Positions 31,566-40,933 of a stretch of 64,000 nucleotides of DNA are shown in pieces. A model generated the notes under the pieces. That model ran no database searches. It had not been told where the DNA came from and worked only from the letters and a program-made list of their open reading frames with translations. Positions within the stretch are counted from its first letter, which is position 1. Each line of letters opens with the position of its first letter. Made by a program: the position numbers and the translations under genes. The stretch covers positions 464,306-528,305 of the forward strand of contig NZ_JANTHX010000007.1 in NCBI RefSeq assembly GCF_024752305.1, read 5' to 3'. Source of the stretch: Protaetiibacter mangrovi (lineage in GTDB: Bacteria; Actinomycetota; Actinomycetes; Actinomycetales; Microbacteriaceae).

Positions 31566-32492
31566 ATGGACATCGAGCAGGTCGACGTCGACCTCCGCGA
31601 CACGGTCGCCCGCATGCCCTCGCTCGACGCCTCGAAGACGATCAACCGGCGCATCGCCGCACTCGCCCTCGCGATCATGCCGGCGGCGCGCGCGGCGGGC
31701 GTCCGGGTGAGCACCCGCAGAGACGGCGGCGCCAAGGTGCGCGTCTACGAGCCCGCCGAGAAGCGCACCGATGCCGCGCTGCTGTGGATCCACGGCGGCG
31801 GCCTCGTGATCGGCGACCCGCGCCAGGACGAGGCCCTCGTGAGCGGCACCGCTGCGGAGCTCGGCATGGTCGTGGTCTCGGCGCACTACCGGCTCGCCCC
31901 CGAGCATCCGTTCCCCGCGGGCCTCGACGACACCCTCGCCGCGTGGGAGTGGCTGCAGCGGCACGCCGCCGAACTCGGCGTCGACCCGGGCCGCATCGTC
32001 GTCGGGGGCGAGAGCGCCGGTGGCGGGCTCGCCGCGAGCCTCGTGCACCGCCTGCACGACGCGGGTGCGCATCCGCTCGCCCAATGGCTGTTCTGCCCCA
32101 TGCTCGACGACCGCACCGCCGCCGACACGACGCTCGACGCCGTCGACCACCTCGTGTGGAACAACGTCTCGAACCGCTTCGGCTGGACCTCGTATCTCGG
32201 GCAGGCGCCCGGAGGCGAGGTGCCGCCGTACGCCGTGCCCGCCCGCCGCATCGACCTCGCCGGCCTGCCGCCCGCCTGGATCTGCGTCGGAGACATCGAA
32301 CTGTTCCACGACGAAGACGTGGACTACGCCCGGCGCCTCGAGTCGGCCGGAGTACAGGTGACCCTCGACGTGACGACGGGCACCCCGCACGGCTTCGAGA
32401 ACTGGGCCCGAGACAGCGCACCGGCGCGCGCCCTCCTCGCCCGGGCGCGCACCTGGCTCGCCGACCGGATCGGCATCGAGGCGCGCGCCTGA
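31566..32492 (+). CDS. HSL-type (GDXG family) alpha/beta-hydrolase
   Basis: 308 residues from ATG 31566. The HGGG oxyanion motif (LLWIHGGGLVIGD), nucleophile elbow GGESAGGG, acid residue in CVGDIELFHDEDVDYA and histidine in TPHGFENWA define the hormone-sensitive-lipase family IV of bacterial esterases. It probably hydrolyses short-chain esters in the cytoplasm, as no signal peptide is seen. It is convergent with the epimerase gene, 7 nt apart at the stops. The longer upstream frame lies in the REP-like region and is not used. Confidence 0.9.
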   Translation: MDIEQVDVDLRDTVARMPSLDASKTINRRIAALALAIMPAARAAGVRVSTRRDGGAKVRVYEPAEKRTDAALLWIHGGGLVIGDPRQDEALVSGTAAELGMVVVSAHYRLAPEHPFPAGLDDTLAAWEWLQRHAAELGVDPGRIVVGGESAGGGLAASLVHRLHDAGAHPLAQWLFCPMLDDRTAADTTLDAVDHLVWNNVSNRFGWTSYLGQAPGGEVPPYAVPARRIDLAGLPPAWICVGDIELFHDEDVDYARRLESAGVQVTLDVTTGTPHGFENWARDSAPARALLARARTWLADRIGIEARA

Positions 32493-32499
32493 GCGGCCG

Positions 32500-33339
32500 T
32501 CAGTCGCGCCAGCTGTGCCGGGGCGCGTAGCCGAGCACGCGTCGCGCGCGGTCGATCGAGAGCAGCGTGGTGCGCTCCCCGATCTCGCCGCGACGCTCCA
32601 CACCCGGGAAGAACTCGTCGAGCAGCGACGCGTTGTCGCGCTCCAGCACCGTGTCGGCGGCCGCGATGATGAAGCGGTCGAAGCCGGGCGCCGCGTGCTC
32701 CAGGGCCAGATCGATCGCCTGGGCGGCGTCGCGGGCGTCGATGTAGCCCCACAGGTTCCACCTCCGCGACGCCGGGTCGGACTGGAACGCCGCGAAGCGC
32801 GGGTAGTCATCCGGCACCATCACATTCGAGAAGCGCAGCGCCGTGATCGACAGCTCCGGATCCCAGCGCACCACCTTCCGCGCGAGCTCCTCCTCGAGGT
32901 GCTTGGTGAGCGAGTAGACGCTCTCGGGCCGCGAGTCGTACTCCTCGTCGACCGGCACGTACGGCGGCGGCGTCTCGAATGGCAGGCCCAGCAGGGTCTC
33001 GCTCGACGCGGTGACGATGCGGCGGATGCCGGCCCGCCGCGCCGCCTGCACCACGTGGAAGGTGGCGAGCATGTTGTTCTGGAAGGTCGCGATGTCGGTC
33101 TCGAGCCCCGGCGCCGGCACCGCGCCGAGGTGCACGACCCCGTCGAGCCCGTGGTGGCGCTCGTCGATCGCGCTCAGCGCGTCGACGACGGCGCCGTAGT
33201 CGGTGAGGTCGAGCCGGGTGAAACCGTCGCGGCGCGGACCGACGATATCGAGGGCGACCACGTCGTGACCGCGAGCCCGCAGCTCGCGCTCGACGACCGA
33301 TCCGAGTTTGCCGTTGGCTCCGGTGAGGGCGATGCGCAT
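32500..33339 (-). CDS. NAD-dependent epimerase/dehydratase family protein
   Basis: 279 residues, extended SDR: TGANGKLGSVVE at the N-terminus binds NAD, TASSETLLG supplies the catalytic Ser, and YSLTK the Tyr and Lys. It resembles uronate dehydrogenase or UDP-sugar epimerase-like enzymes of sugar catabolic loci rather than cell-wall enzymes. It lies 30 nt downstream of the BadF-type kinase gene on the same strand, at the end of the mannoside locus. Confidence 0.85.
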   Translation of the reverse strand: MRIALTGANGKLGSVVERELRARGHDVVALDIVGPRRDGFTRLDLTDYGAVVDALSAIDERHHGLDGVVHLGAVPAPGLETDIATFQNNMLATFHVVQAARRAGIRRIVTASSETLLGLPFETPPPYVPVDEEYDSRPESVYSLTKHLEEELARKVVRWDPELSITALRFSNVMVPDDYPRFAAFQSDPASRRWNLWGYIDARDAAQAIDLALEHAAPGFDRFIIAAADTVLERDNASLLDEFFPGVERRGEIGERTTLLSIDRARRVLGYAPRHSWRD

Positions 33340-33369
33340 GAAGTCCAGTCTGCTACGTGGTGTCGGAGG

Positions 33370-34284
33370 TCAGGAGGCGGACACCATCGCGTGCAGCGGA
33401 TGGGCGGGGGCGAGGGCGGCGAGCGCCTCGGCCCCGTCGAGGCCGGTGCCGTGCGGCGCCTCGAAGCGCACGCCGGGGTGCACGGCGCGCACCGCGTCCT
33501 CGAAGGCGGCGCGCACCGCCTCGCCGCGGAACACCCCGCCGATCGCGCTCACCACGGGCGCCGGCTCCGCACCCACCCGGCGGAGCCCCGTGACCACCGA
33601 CAGCGCGAGCTCCTCGGCGGCGTCGCGGCAGATCCGCTCGGCCACCGCATCCGTCGTCGCGTGCGCCGCGACGGCCTCGGCGAACCACGCCACGACGCTC
33701 ACCCGCGCCGGGTCGGACTGCAGCTGCACGTAGGCGTCCTCGAGCTCGGGCCACCGCGAGCGCACCACCGACGTCAGCGACGTCGACGGGCCCCGCCCGT
33801 CGTGCGCGCGCATGACCGCGTCGAGCGCCGCGCGCCCGATCCAGAAGCCGCTGCCCGCATCGCCCATCAGGTAGCCCCAGCCGTCGATGCGCGCCACCCC
33901 CGCGGCTCCGACGGCGAGCGTCACCACACCGGTGCCGGAGGCCACGACCGCGCCGTTCCCGTCGCCGAGCGTGCCGAGGTACGAGGTGACCGAGTCGTGG
34001 GCGAGCAGCACGCGCCCGGGCGCGAGGTCGCGGACGAGCACACGCAGCTCCCCCGCATCCGACTCCGCGCTCGTCAGCCCCGAGACCCCGGCCGCGATCA
34101 CCCCGACCGGGGCACCCGCCGCGAGCTCGTGCGCCACCGCGGCGAGCTGCGGCAGCAGCGGCTGGTCGGTGCGCACCCCGGGGAACACCCGCTCGACCGG
34201 CTCCGCGGCCGGGCGCACCATCCGCACCTTGATGCCCGTCTGACCCGCATCCAACGCGAGCACGGTGGATGCGGTGTCGGTCAT
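33370..34284 (-). CDS. BadF/BadG/BcrA/BcrD-type sugar kinase (N-acetylglucosamine kinase-like)
   Basis: 304 residues of the ASKHA fold. The phosphate-1 loop is LALDAGQTGIKVRMV, the adenosine/phosphate-2 region GNGAVVASGTGVVTLAVG, and GWGYLMGDAGSGFWIG is the conserved motif of N-acetylglucosamine kinase-like members. It would phosphorylate a sugar released by the neighbouring glycosidases, with GlcNAc, glucosamine or mannose as options. The start overlaps the stop of the GH113-like gene by 4 nt, so it is in the same operon. Confidence 0.85.
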   Translation of the reverse strand: MTDTASTVLALDAGQTGIKVRMVRPAAEPVERVFPGVRTDQPLLPQLAAVAHELAAGAPVGVIAAGVSGLTSAESDAGELRVLVRDLAPGRVLLAHDSVTSYLGTLGDGNGAVVASGTGVVTLAVGAAGVARIDGWGYLMGDAGSGFWIGRAALDAVMRAHDGRGPSTSLTSVVRSRWPELEDAYVQLQSDPARVSVVAWFAEAVAAHATTDAVAERICRDAAEELALSVVTGLRRVGAEPAPVVSAIGGVFRGEAVRAAFEDAVRAVHPGVRFEAPHGTGLDGAEALAALAPAHPLHAMVSAS

Positions 34285-35240
34285 CGGAGTCTCTCCCTGC
34301 CCCAGTCGCGGTACTGCGCGGCCATGAACTCACCCGCCGGCTTGCCGTACGGACAGTAGTCGTCGTCCGCCGCGGCGGCCTGCTCAGGGTACAACCGGGC
34401 CGGCCAGTCCCAGAGCATGAGTCCGCGCACCCACCTACGCGCGCGCACCGCCCGGAACATCTCGGTGTAGTAGTCGAGCTGCGCCCGCCCCGAGGGCTCC
34501 CCCGGCAGCGCCCAGTCGTTGGGCAGAGCCGGCGAACCCTCGCGCGACGGGCAGCCGGCCTCCATGAAGAAGAACGGCTTGCCGGATGCGAGCACGGCGG
34601 GTTCGATCCGGTCGAGCTGCCGCTCCCACGCGTCGATCGGGTAGTACCCGCTCGAGCTGATCACGTCGACGGCGTCCCACCAGGTGACGCGGTCCTCCTG
34701 GTACTTGTCGCAGTTGTAGGTGACGAGCCCCGAATACACCTCGCGCACCCGGGCGATCAGCGCGCGCCAGTGCTGCTCCTGCGCGTCGGCCCGCACCATC
34801 TCGCACCCGACGCACAGCATCGCGCAGCCCTCCGCCTCGGCGATGCGCGCGGCGTGCAGGATGAAGCGCTCGTACGACGCGAACCACTCGGCCCAGCTCG
34901 GCTCGCCCGGCACCTCCTGGTCGAAGAAGCCGATGTGCGCCCGCCACGACCCGTCGGCCACGTTCACGACCGGCTTCAGGCACACGGTCAGCCCGTGCGC
35001 GTGCGCCTGCCGGATGGCGCCGACGATCTCGTCGTCGGTCACCTGCACGCCGTCGAGCGGGATCTCGGTGGAGTACACGTGCTCCTGCTCGGCGGCGTAG
35101 GCGAGCGCCGTCCAGGTGACGTCGTGCTCGGACATCAGCCGCATCGACTCCCCCGCCTCCGGGGTGCTCCAGGTGCCGCGGGTGCCGACCCACCCCCACG
35201 TCATGCCGCAGACCGGGTCGCCCGGGATGCGCGCCGTCAT
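34281..35240 (-). CDS. TIM-barrel glycoside hydrolase, GH113-like
   Basis: 319 residues without a signal peptide. The start GMTWGWVGTRGTWSTPEAGE, the middle VCLKPVVNVADGSWRAHIGF and LCVGCEMVRAD (usual GTE replaced by GCE, with the acid/base Glu kept) and the late FFFMEAGCPSREG (nucleophile Glu) follow the pattern of GH113 beta-mannanases and related hydrolases. The end LMLWDWPARLYPEQAA contains the conserved barrel-end tryptophans. It acts inside on imported oligosaccharides, probably with the overlapping beta-mannosidase gene product. The family call is moderately secure and the substrate less so. Confidence 0.75.
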   Translation of the reverse strand: MTARIPGDPVCGMTWGWVGTRGTWSTPEAGESMRLMSEHDVTWTALAYAAEQEHVYSTEIPLDGVQVTDDEIVGAIRQAHAHGLTVCLKPVVNVADGSWRAHIGFFDQEVPGEPSWAEWFASYERFILHAARIAEAEGCAMLCVGCEMVRADAQEQHWRALIARVREVYSGLVTYNCDKYQEDRVTWWDAVDVISSSGYYPIDAWERQLDRIEPAVLASGKPFFFMEAGCPSREGSPALPNDWALPGEPSGRAQLDYYTEMFRAVRARRWVRGLMLWDWPARLYPEQAAAADDDYCPYGKPAGEFMAAQYRDWGRERLR

Positions 35241-37708
35241 GACACCAGCTGGTTGCCGGTGCGCAGCACCCGCGGGTCGGCGACGGCGTGCGCGTCGGCG
35301 TCACCGGCACCCCGCACCCGGAAGGTGTGCGCCTCCCCCGGCAGCAGGGTGACGAGGCCGCTGTCGACCGTCGCGTCGTGGTCGAGCTTGTCGACGAGCA
35401 GGGTCGTGTCGCGCAGCAGGGTCTCGGCGGTCACCGTCACCTCGAGCGCACCGTCGACGGATGCCGCGGCCACCTCGAACCGCGGCGGCGGCAGTGCCGA
35501 GTCGCGCGGCTCGGCGAGGAACCACAGCCCCCGCACGGCACCCACGCGCGCCACGAGCAGCTCCGAGGCGGCGTCGCCCGGCGCGGCCACCGCATCCGGG
35601 ATCGGGACCGTGACGCTCCCGCGCGCCGGGACCACCACCGGCATCCGGCTCGCCGCCAGCTCGGCGCCCGCGTAGTCGCGCCGCTCGAGCACGAGCTCGC
35701 CCTCCCACCCGTCGCCGGTGTCGTTGCCGAGCACCGCCACGAACGCCCCCGTGCCGTCGGCACCCCGACGCGGTTGGATCGTGATCACCCTCGGCGCGAA
35801 GGCGTTCGCGAGCGCGAAGTACAGCGGCTTCTCGCGTCCGTCGCCGTCGATCGCCGCCCACGAGGTGACCGGCCAGCAGTCGTTGAGCTGCCACACGACG
35901 GCGCCCGAGGTGCGCGGAGCGCTCGCCCGGAAGTGGTCGAGCGCGGCGGTCACCGCGTTCGCCTGGTTCAGCTGCATGGCCCAGTGCCAGGTCTCCATGT
36001 CGCGCGGCACCCGGTAGTGCGGCAGCAGCCCGTCGCTCAGCTTCTGGTTGCCCTCGAGCGCCTTCTGATGCACGAGCATGCCCGGCGACTCGGGGGTGAG
36101 CGGATCGTCGGAGAGGGACCGGGTGAGGGTCGCCCAGGCGGGCGGACCCTGCCATCCGAACTCGGCCACGAATCGCGGCGAGTGCTCGCGGTAGCTCTCC
36201 CAGCCCTGCCGGTTCCACTGCTCCCAGAGGTGGGTCGAGCCGGTCGACTCGTCGTTCGGATGCGACGCGAGGTCGGGGCTGAACGGGCTGCCCGGCGTGT
36301 ACGGCACGTGCGACGCGAGCTCGGCGACCACCGAGGGCAGCAGCTCGTAGTAGTACAGCTCGCCCCAGCTGGCGCCGTCGAGCCGGGTCTTCCAGCCCCA
36401 GTCCTCGTGGCCCCAGAGGTTCTCGTTGTTGCCGTTGAGCAGCGCGAGCGAGGCGTGGTGGGCGATGCGGCTCACGTTGTCGCGGGCCTCCGCCTCGACC
36501 TCGGTGCGCAGCGGCTCCTCCTCGGGGTAGGCCGAGCACGCGAACAGGAAGTCCTGCCAGGTGAGCAGCCCGAGCTCGTCGGCGAGGTCGTAGAACGCGT
36601 CGTCCTCGTACATGCCGCCGCCCCAGACGCGCACCAGGTTCACCCCGGCCGACGCGGCCTGCCGCAGCCTCCGCTCGTAGCGGGCGCGGTCGACGCGCGG
36701 GAAGAGGGCGTCGTCGGGGATCCAGTTGACCCCCTTCACCCACACCGGCTGCTCGTTGACGATCAGCTGGAACGGCCGGCCGTCCGCGTCCGGATCGGTG
36801 TCCCAGCGCAGCGTGCGGAACCCGACCCGCCGGGTGGCCCGGTCGAGCGGCTCGCCGTCGGCGCGCAGGCGCACCACGACATCGGACAGCGGCTGCGCGC
36901 CGTAGCCGATCGGCCACCACCGTTCGACGGCGTCGAGCTCGACCCGCAGGCGGGCGGTCGTCTCGCCCGCCGCGAGTTCGACGGAGGCGACGGCACCGGC
37001 GACCTCGAGTTCGACCGCGAGCGCCGCATCCGCCGCCCGCGCCACCTCGATGTCGGCCGTCACCACTCCGCCGTCCTCGACCGCCGCCGCCACCACCCGC
37101 ACCTCCGCGAGGCGCGCTGTCGACCATGCCTCGAGCCGCACCGGGCGCCAGACACCGCTCGTCGACGTGGCGATGCCCCAGTCCCAGCCGAAGCTGCAGG
37201 CCGACTTGCGGATCGCCTCGAACGGCATCGGATACGGCCGCGGTCGCGGGCCGAGCGCGAGGCTCTGCGCGTTCGCGTACCGCACCGGGCTGCGGAAGGC
37301 GACGACGAGCTCGCTGCCGCCCTCCCGGATGCGCCCCGTCACGTCGAGCCGGTAGCGCCGGTGCTGGTTCGCGACCTCCGCCAGCACCTCGCCGTCGAGC
37401 AGCACGGACGCGACCGTGTCGAGACCGTCGAACGCGAGCTCGAGACGGTCCGCCGCGAGCTCCTCGGGGGTCGGCACGACGCGCACCGCGTACTGCCAGT
37501 CGACGAGCCCGATCCAGGCGAGGGCCGACTCGTTGTCGTCGAGGTACGGGTCGGGGATGAGCCCGGCGCCGAGCAGCGCCTGGTGCACGACGCCCGGAAC
37601 GGGGGCGGCGACCGCGGCATCGGGACCCAGCCGATCGAGCAGGGCTGCGGGGGTCGGGCCGCCGGCCGGTCGCGCCGTCCACCCGCTGTGCAGTTCGCGC
37701 GCCCTCAC
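35237..37708 (-). CDS. Beta-mannosidase, glycoside hydrolase family 2
   Basis: 823 residues with the five-domain beta-mannosidase layout. The sugar-binding N-terminus has VPGVVHQALLGAGLIPDPYL and ESALAWIGLVDWQY, and PMPFEAIRKSACSFGWDWG is highly specific for beta-mannosidases. The barrel has acid/base E429 in LNGNNENLWG and nucleophile E516 in FVAEFGWQGP, and the Ig-like domains run to the end. It removes terminal beta-mannose, for example from mannobiose or Man-beta-1,4-GlcNAc. The GTG start overlaps the upstream permease stop (GTGA) and the stop overlaps the GH113-like gene, so all are one operon. Confidence 0.95.
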   Translation of the reverse strand: MRARELHSGWTARPAGGPTPAALLDRLGPDAAVAAPVPGVVHQALLGAGLIPDPYLDDNESALAWIGLVDWQYAVRVVPTPEELAADRLELAFDGLDTVASVLLDGEVLAEVANQHRRYRLDVTGRIREGGSELVVAFRSPVRYANAQSLALGPRPRPYPMPFEAIRKSACSFGWDWGIATSTSGVWRPVRLEAWSTARLAEVRVVAAAVEDGGVVTADIEVARAADAALAVELEVAGAVASVELAAGETTARLRVELDAVERWWPIGYGAQPLSDVVVRLRADGEPLDRATRRVGFRTLRWDTDPDADGRPFQLIVNEQPVWVKGVNWIPDDALFPRVDRARYERRLRQAASAGVNLVRVWGGGMYEDDAFYDLADELGLLTWQDFLFACSAYPEEEPLRTEVEAEARDNVSRIAHHASLALLNGNNENLWGHEDWGWKTRLDGASWGELYYYELLPSVVAELASHVPYTPGSPFSPDLASHPNDESTGSTHLWEQWNRQGWESYREHSPRFVAEFGWQGPPAWATLTRSLSDDPLTPESPGMLVHQKALEGNQKLSDGLLPHYRVPRDMETWHWAMQLNQANAVTAALDHFRASAPRTSGAVVWQLNDCWPVTSWAAIDGDGREKPLYFALANAFAPRVITIQPRRGADGTGAFVAVLGNDTGDGWEGELVLERRDYAGAELAASRMPVVVPARGSVTVPIPDAVAAPGDAASELLVARVGAVRGLWFLAEPRDSALPPPRFEVAAASVDGALEVTVTAETLLRDTTLLVDKLDHDATVDSGLVTLLPGEAHTFRVRGAGDADAHAVADPRVLRTGNQLVS

Positions 37709-38550
37709 TTGACCGACCCCGAGGCGAGACCGCGGTAGATGAACCGCTGCAGGAACACGAACGCGATGAGCGTCGGGATGATCACGAGGATCGTGCCGGC
37801 CGCGATGATCTCCCAGTGCGCGCCGAACGGCCCCTTGAACCGGAACAGCGAGGTGGAGATGGTGCCGTGCGACGGCCAGTACAGGAACGGGAGGTAGAAC
37901 TCGTTGTAGATCGCGATGCCCTTCACGATGACGACCGTCGCGATCGCCGGCCGCAGCAGCGGCAGGATCACGCGCCAGTAGATGGTCCAGCGGTTGGCGC
38001 CGTCGAGCATGGCGGCCTCGTCGATGGAGGTCGGGATCGACTGCATGAACTGGATGAAGATGTAGATCGAGATGATGTCGGTGCCCATGAACAGCAGCAC
38101 GAGCGCCGCCATCGAGTTGTAGAGCCCGAGACCGTTGATGATCTGGAAGGTCGCGACCTGGCTGGTCACGCCCGGGATGAGCGTCGCCACCAGGAAGAGG
38201 CCGACGACGAGCTTCTTGCCGCGGAAGCGGAACCGGTCGATCGCGTAGGCGGCCATCGTGCCGATGAGGATCGTGCCGACGAGCGAGAACGCCAGGATGA
38301 GGGTGGTGTTGACGAACCCCTCGACCATGCCGCCCTTCTGGAACGCCTCCACGTAGTTGGCGAAGTTGAACCAGTTCGCGGGCAGGTCGAACGGACCGCT
38401 CTGCCCGAATTCGCCCGAGGTCTTGAAGCTCGCGATGAACAGCACCGACAGCGGGATGATCGTGACCAGCACACCGATCACGAGCGAGAGGTACTTGGCG
38501 GAGGTGGCCGCCGCGCCGGTGATCCGGAGGCGGGTGTCGGGCGCGCTCAT
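37705..38550 (-). CDS. Sugar ABC transporter permease (MalG-like), mannoside locus
   Basis: 281 residues from ATG 38550, overlapping the upstream permease stop by 4 nt. Six membrane segments and the EAA loop DEAAMLDGANRWTIYWRVIL are typical of CUT1 permeases. It forms the channel with the product of the preceding gene. No ATPase is encoded in the operon. Confidence 0.93.
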   Translation of the reverse strand: MSAPDTRLRITGAAATSAKYLSLVIGVLVTIIPLSVLFIASFKTSGEFGQSGPFDLPANWFNFANYVEAFQKGGMVEGFVNTTLILAFSLVGTILIGTMAAYAIDRFRFRGKKLVVGLFLVATLIPGVTSQVATFQIINGLGLYNSMAALVLLFMGTDIISIYIFIQFMQSIPTSIDEAAMLDGANRWTIYWRVILPLLRPAIATVVIVKGIAIYNEFYLPFLYWPSHGTISTSLFRFKGPFGAHWEIIAAGTILVIIPTLIAFVFLQRFIYRGLASGSVK

Positions 38551-39494
38551 GTGAGGTCGACCTTCTCGTCGGGGAACAGCTTGCGTTGCACGAAGGTGAC
38601 GATCAGCACGATCGCGAGCAGCACGATCGCCATCGCCGAGGCGAGTCCCACCTGCCGGAACGAGAACGCGGTCTGCAGCGTCTGGATCACGAAGGTGGAG
38701 GTGCCGTTGGCGCCGCCCGTCATGATGAACGGGATCTCGAACACCGAGAGGCTGCCGGCGATCGCGAGGATGAAGCTCAGCCCGATGATGCGCCGGATGC
38801 CGGGGAAGGTGAGCGCCCAGAACTGCTGCCAGCGGTTGGCGCCGTCGATCTCGGCCGCCTCGTAGAGCTCGCCCGGGATCGACTGGATCGCCCCCAGGAA
38901 GAGCACGAAGTTGAGACCGGTGTAGCGCCAGACGCTCGTCGCCGCGAGCGAGTAGTTGGCGACATCCGGATCGCCGAGCCACAGCGGCGGGTCGGAGAGC
39001 CCCACCCAGCTGAGCACCGTGTCGAGGGTGCCGCCCGGCTGGAAGAGGTAGAGGAACACGAAGCCGATGGCGACACCGTTGATGAGGTACGGGAAGAACA
39101 GCACCCCGCGGAAGAAGTTCGAGAAGCGCGTCTTGTAGCTGAGCAGCGCCGCGAAGTAGAGGGCGATCGCCATCTGCGCGAACGAGCCGACGAAGTAGTA
39201 GAGGCTGACGCCGAAGACGCTGAAGATCTGCGGGTTCGTGAACACCTCGACGTAGTTGTCGACGCCGACGAAGTCCTTGTCGAGGTCGAGCCCGTCCCAG
39301 TCGGTCAGCGAGTACCACAGCATGTTCGCCGCGGGCAGGTAGGTGAGCAGCAGCAGCAGTCCGACCGCCGCCAGCAGGAACAGGTACGGGGTGAGCTTCG
39401 CGAGCGCCCCGCGCCCGGCGGGGACCCCGGACTGGGATCCCCGCCGGCCGCGACGCCGGGGCGTGCGCGGGACTGCGGAGGTGACGGCGACCAT
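38547..39494 (-). CDS. Sugar ABC transporter permease (MalF-like), mannoside locus
   Basis: 315 residues from ATG 39494, whose A is shared with the end of the binding-protein stop (TGATG). A basic N-terminal tail (PRTPRRRGRRG) is followed by six membrane segments and the EAA loop YEAAEIDGANRWQQFWALTF. An upstream in-frame start at 39524 would overlap the binding-protein gene more and is not preferred. Confidence 0.93.
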   Translation of the reverse strand: MVAVTSAVPRTPRRRGRRGSQSGVPAGRGALAKLTPYLFLLAAVGLLLLLTYLPAANMLWYSLTDWDGLDLDKDFVGVDNYVEVFTNPQIFSVFGVSLYYFVGSFAQMAIALYFAALLSYKTRFSNFFRGVLFFPYLINGVAIGFVFLYLFQPGGTLDTVLSWVGLSDPPLWLGDPDVANYSLAATSVWRYTGLNFVLFLGAIQSIPGELYEAAEIDGANRWQQFWALTFPGIRRIIGLSFILAIAGSLSVFEIPFIMTGGANGTSTFVIQTLQTAFSFRQVGLASAMAIVLLAIVLIVTFVQRKLFPDEKVDLT

Positions 39495-40816
39495 CAGCCC
39501 TGTTCGGCTCGGGACGCGGCCCACCGCGAGTTGAGGTCGGCGACGTAGGAGTCGAAGTCCCCGTCCGCCGCGCCTCGCGCGATGTCGACCAGCTTCTGCC
39601 GGTAGATGCTGCCCCAGATGTCGATCTGGGCGCCGTCGGCGATGTTGTTGAACAGCGCCTCCTCACCCGACGGGGCCGGGGTGAGCTCGATGAGCTGCAC
39701 GCCCTCCTCGGCGAGGCCGCCGAGGTTGTCGGGCAGGTCTTTCGAGAGCAGCGGCGACACCATGCCCTGGGTGTCGGTGAAGCCGGAGTCCTCGATGAGG
39801 AAGTCGATCCACGCCTTCGCGGCCGCCTTCACCGACGAGTGCTTGTTGATGCCGAGGCTGTAGTCGCCGCCGACGACCGCGTACTGGGTGCCGTCGGGCG
39901 CCGTGGCCGGGAAGGTCATGTAGCCGACGACCGACGGGTCGATGCCGTTGTCCGATGCGGCGGCCTGCATCTGCGAGATCGACCACGATCCGAGCGCCAT
40001 GGTGGCGATCTTGCCGGTGGCGAAGTCGACCTTCGACTGCTCCCAGTTGGTGGTGAGCGGGTCGGCCTCGGTGTCGCCGTCGGCGACGAGGTCGTAGATC
40101 AGCTTGTCGATCGTGTAGATGTCGGAGCCCTCGGTCCAGGGCGAGTCCTCCTTCGTCATGGCGTTCTGCGCATCCGGGTCGCCCGAGATGGCCCCGACGT
40201 TGCTCGACCACTGGCTGAGCGGCCATCCGTCCTTGTAGTTGGTGTAGTACGGGATGGCGTCGGTGGAGCTCCTGATCGCCTTCATCGCCGCGAGGAACTC
40301 CTCGGGTGTCTTCGGCACCTCGGTCACCCCGGCGGCCGCGAAGACGTCCTTGTTGTAGATGAGCCCGTTGGCGTTGCCGCCGAGCGCGATGCCGTACTGC
40401 ACGCCGTCGTAGCTCTTCGGCGCGAGGAACCGGTAGTCGGCCTCGAGGTCGGAGGTCTGGCCGAGCGGCTCGAAGAAGTCGGCGAACTGGTCGGGGAAGA
40501 CGCTGTTCGGGATGCCGAGCACGTCGCCGTAGTTGGTGGTGGAGAGGCGGGTCTTCAGCTCGCCCTCGTAGTCGGTGATGCCCTCGAAGGTGACGGTCGC
40601 GTCCGGGTACTTCTCGTGGAACGCGGTGGCGTACTGGTCGAAGGTGCCGTCCTGGATGAGGTCGGTGCGCCAGGTGACGAACGTCACCTCGCCCTGAACC
40701 GTGCCGTCGATCGTGTTGGACGCGTCGTCGCCTCCGCCGCCGGAGCACGACGTGAGCAGCAGTGCCGCCGTCGCCGCCCCCGCGACAAGGCCGATGAACG
40801 CCTTGCGTGATGCCAT
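39494..40816 (-). CDS. Sugar ABC transporter substrate-binding lipoprotein, mannoside locus
   Basis: 440 residues from ATG 40816 (AAGGGAG upstream). The signal peptide FIGLVAGAATAALLLTSC ends in a lipobox, and a glycine/aspartate linker follows. The body is a family 1 solute-binding protein (EVTFVTWRTDLIQDGTFDQY, GIALGGNANGLIYNKDVF). It is the first gene of the operon SBP-permease-permease-beta-mannosidase-GH113-like-kinase, controlled by twin operators 92 nt upstream. Its likely ligand is a beta-mannoside or N-glycan core fragment, inferred from the enzymes. Confidence 0.93.
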   Translation of the reverse strand: MASRKAFIGLVAGAATAALLLTSCSGGGGDDASNTIDGTVQGEVTFVTWRTDLIQDGTFDQYATAFHEKYPDATVTFEGITDYEGELKTRLSTTNYGDVLGIPNSVFPDQFADFFEPLGQTSDLEADYRFLAPKSYDGVQYGIALGGNANGLIYNKDVFAAAGVTEVPKTPEEFLAAMKAIRSSTDAIPYYTNYKDGWPLSQWSSNVGAISGDPDAQNAMTKEDSPWTEGSDIYTIDKLIYDLVADGDTEADPLTTNWEQSKVDFATGKIATMALGSWSISQMQAAASDNGIDPSVVGYMTFPATAPDGTQYAVVGGDYSLGINKHSSVKAAAKAWIDFLIEDSGFTDTQGMVSPLLSKDLPDNLGGLAEEGVQLIELTPAPSGEEALFNNIADGAQIDIWGSIYRQKLVDIARGAADGDFDSYVADLNSRWAASRAEQG

Positions 40817-40907
40817 TGCGAATACTCCCTTGTATCTGTGGACCCCGTGGTGCATGGGCGCGGGCATCCGTCCCGCGCCGATGGGGGATGTCAGGGAGCG
40901 TATGAAC

Positions 40908-40933
40908 TAAAGCGCTTTAAGTAAAGCGCTTTA
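40908..40933. promoter_or_regulatory. Twin LacI-type operators of the mannoside locus
   Basis: TAAAGCGCTTTA occurs twice without change (40908-40919 and 40922-40933), separated by 2 bp, so the centres are 14 bp apart. The second site overlaps the TAA stop of the regulator gene. The LacI protein encoded immediately upstream is the probable ligand. The close spacing suggests two dimers side by side. Confidence 0.75.

Noticed and set aside
28053-32810. Very long open frame antisense to the ligase, HNH and hydrolase genes
   Set aside because: It crosses several well-supported genes in opposite orientation, and its product is arginine/histidine/aspartate-rich low complexity, the normal shadow of GC-rich coding DNA.
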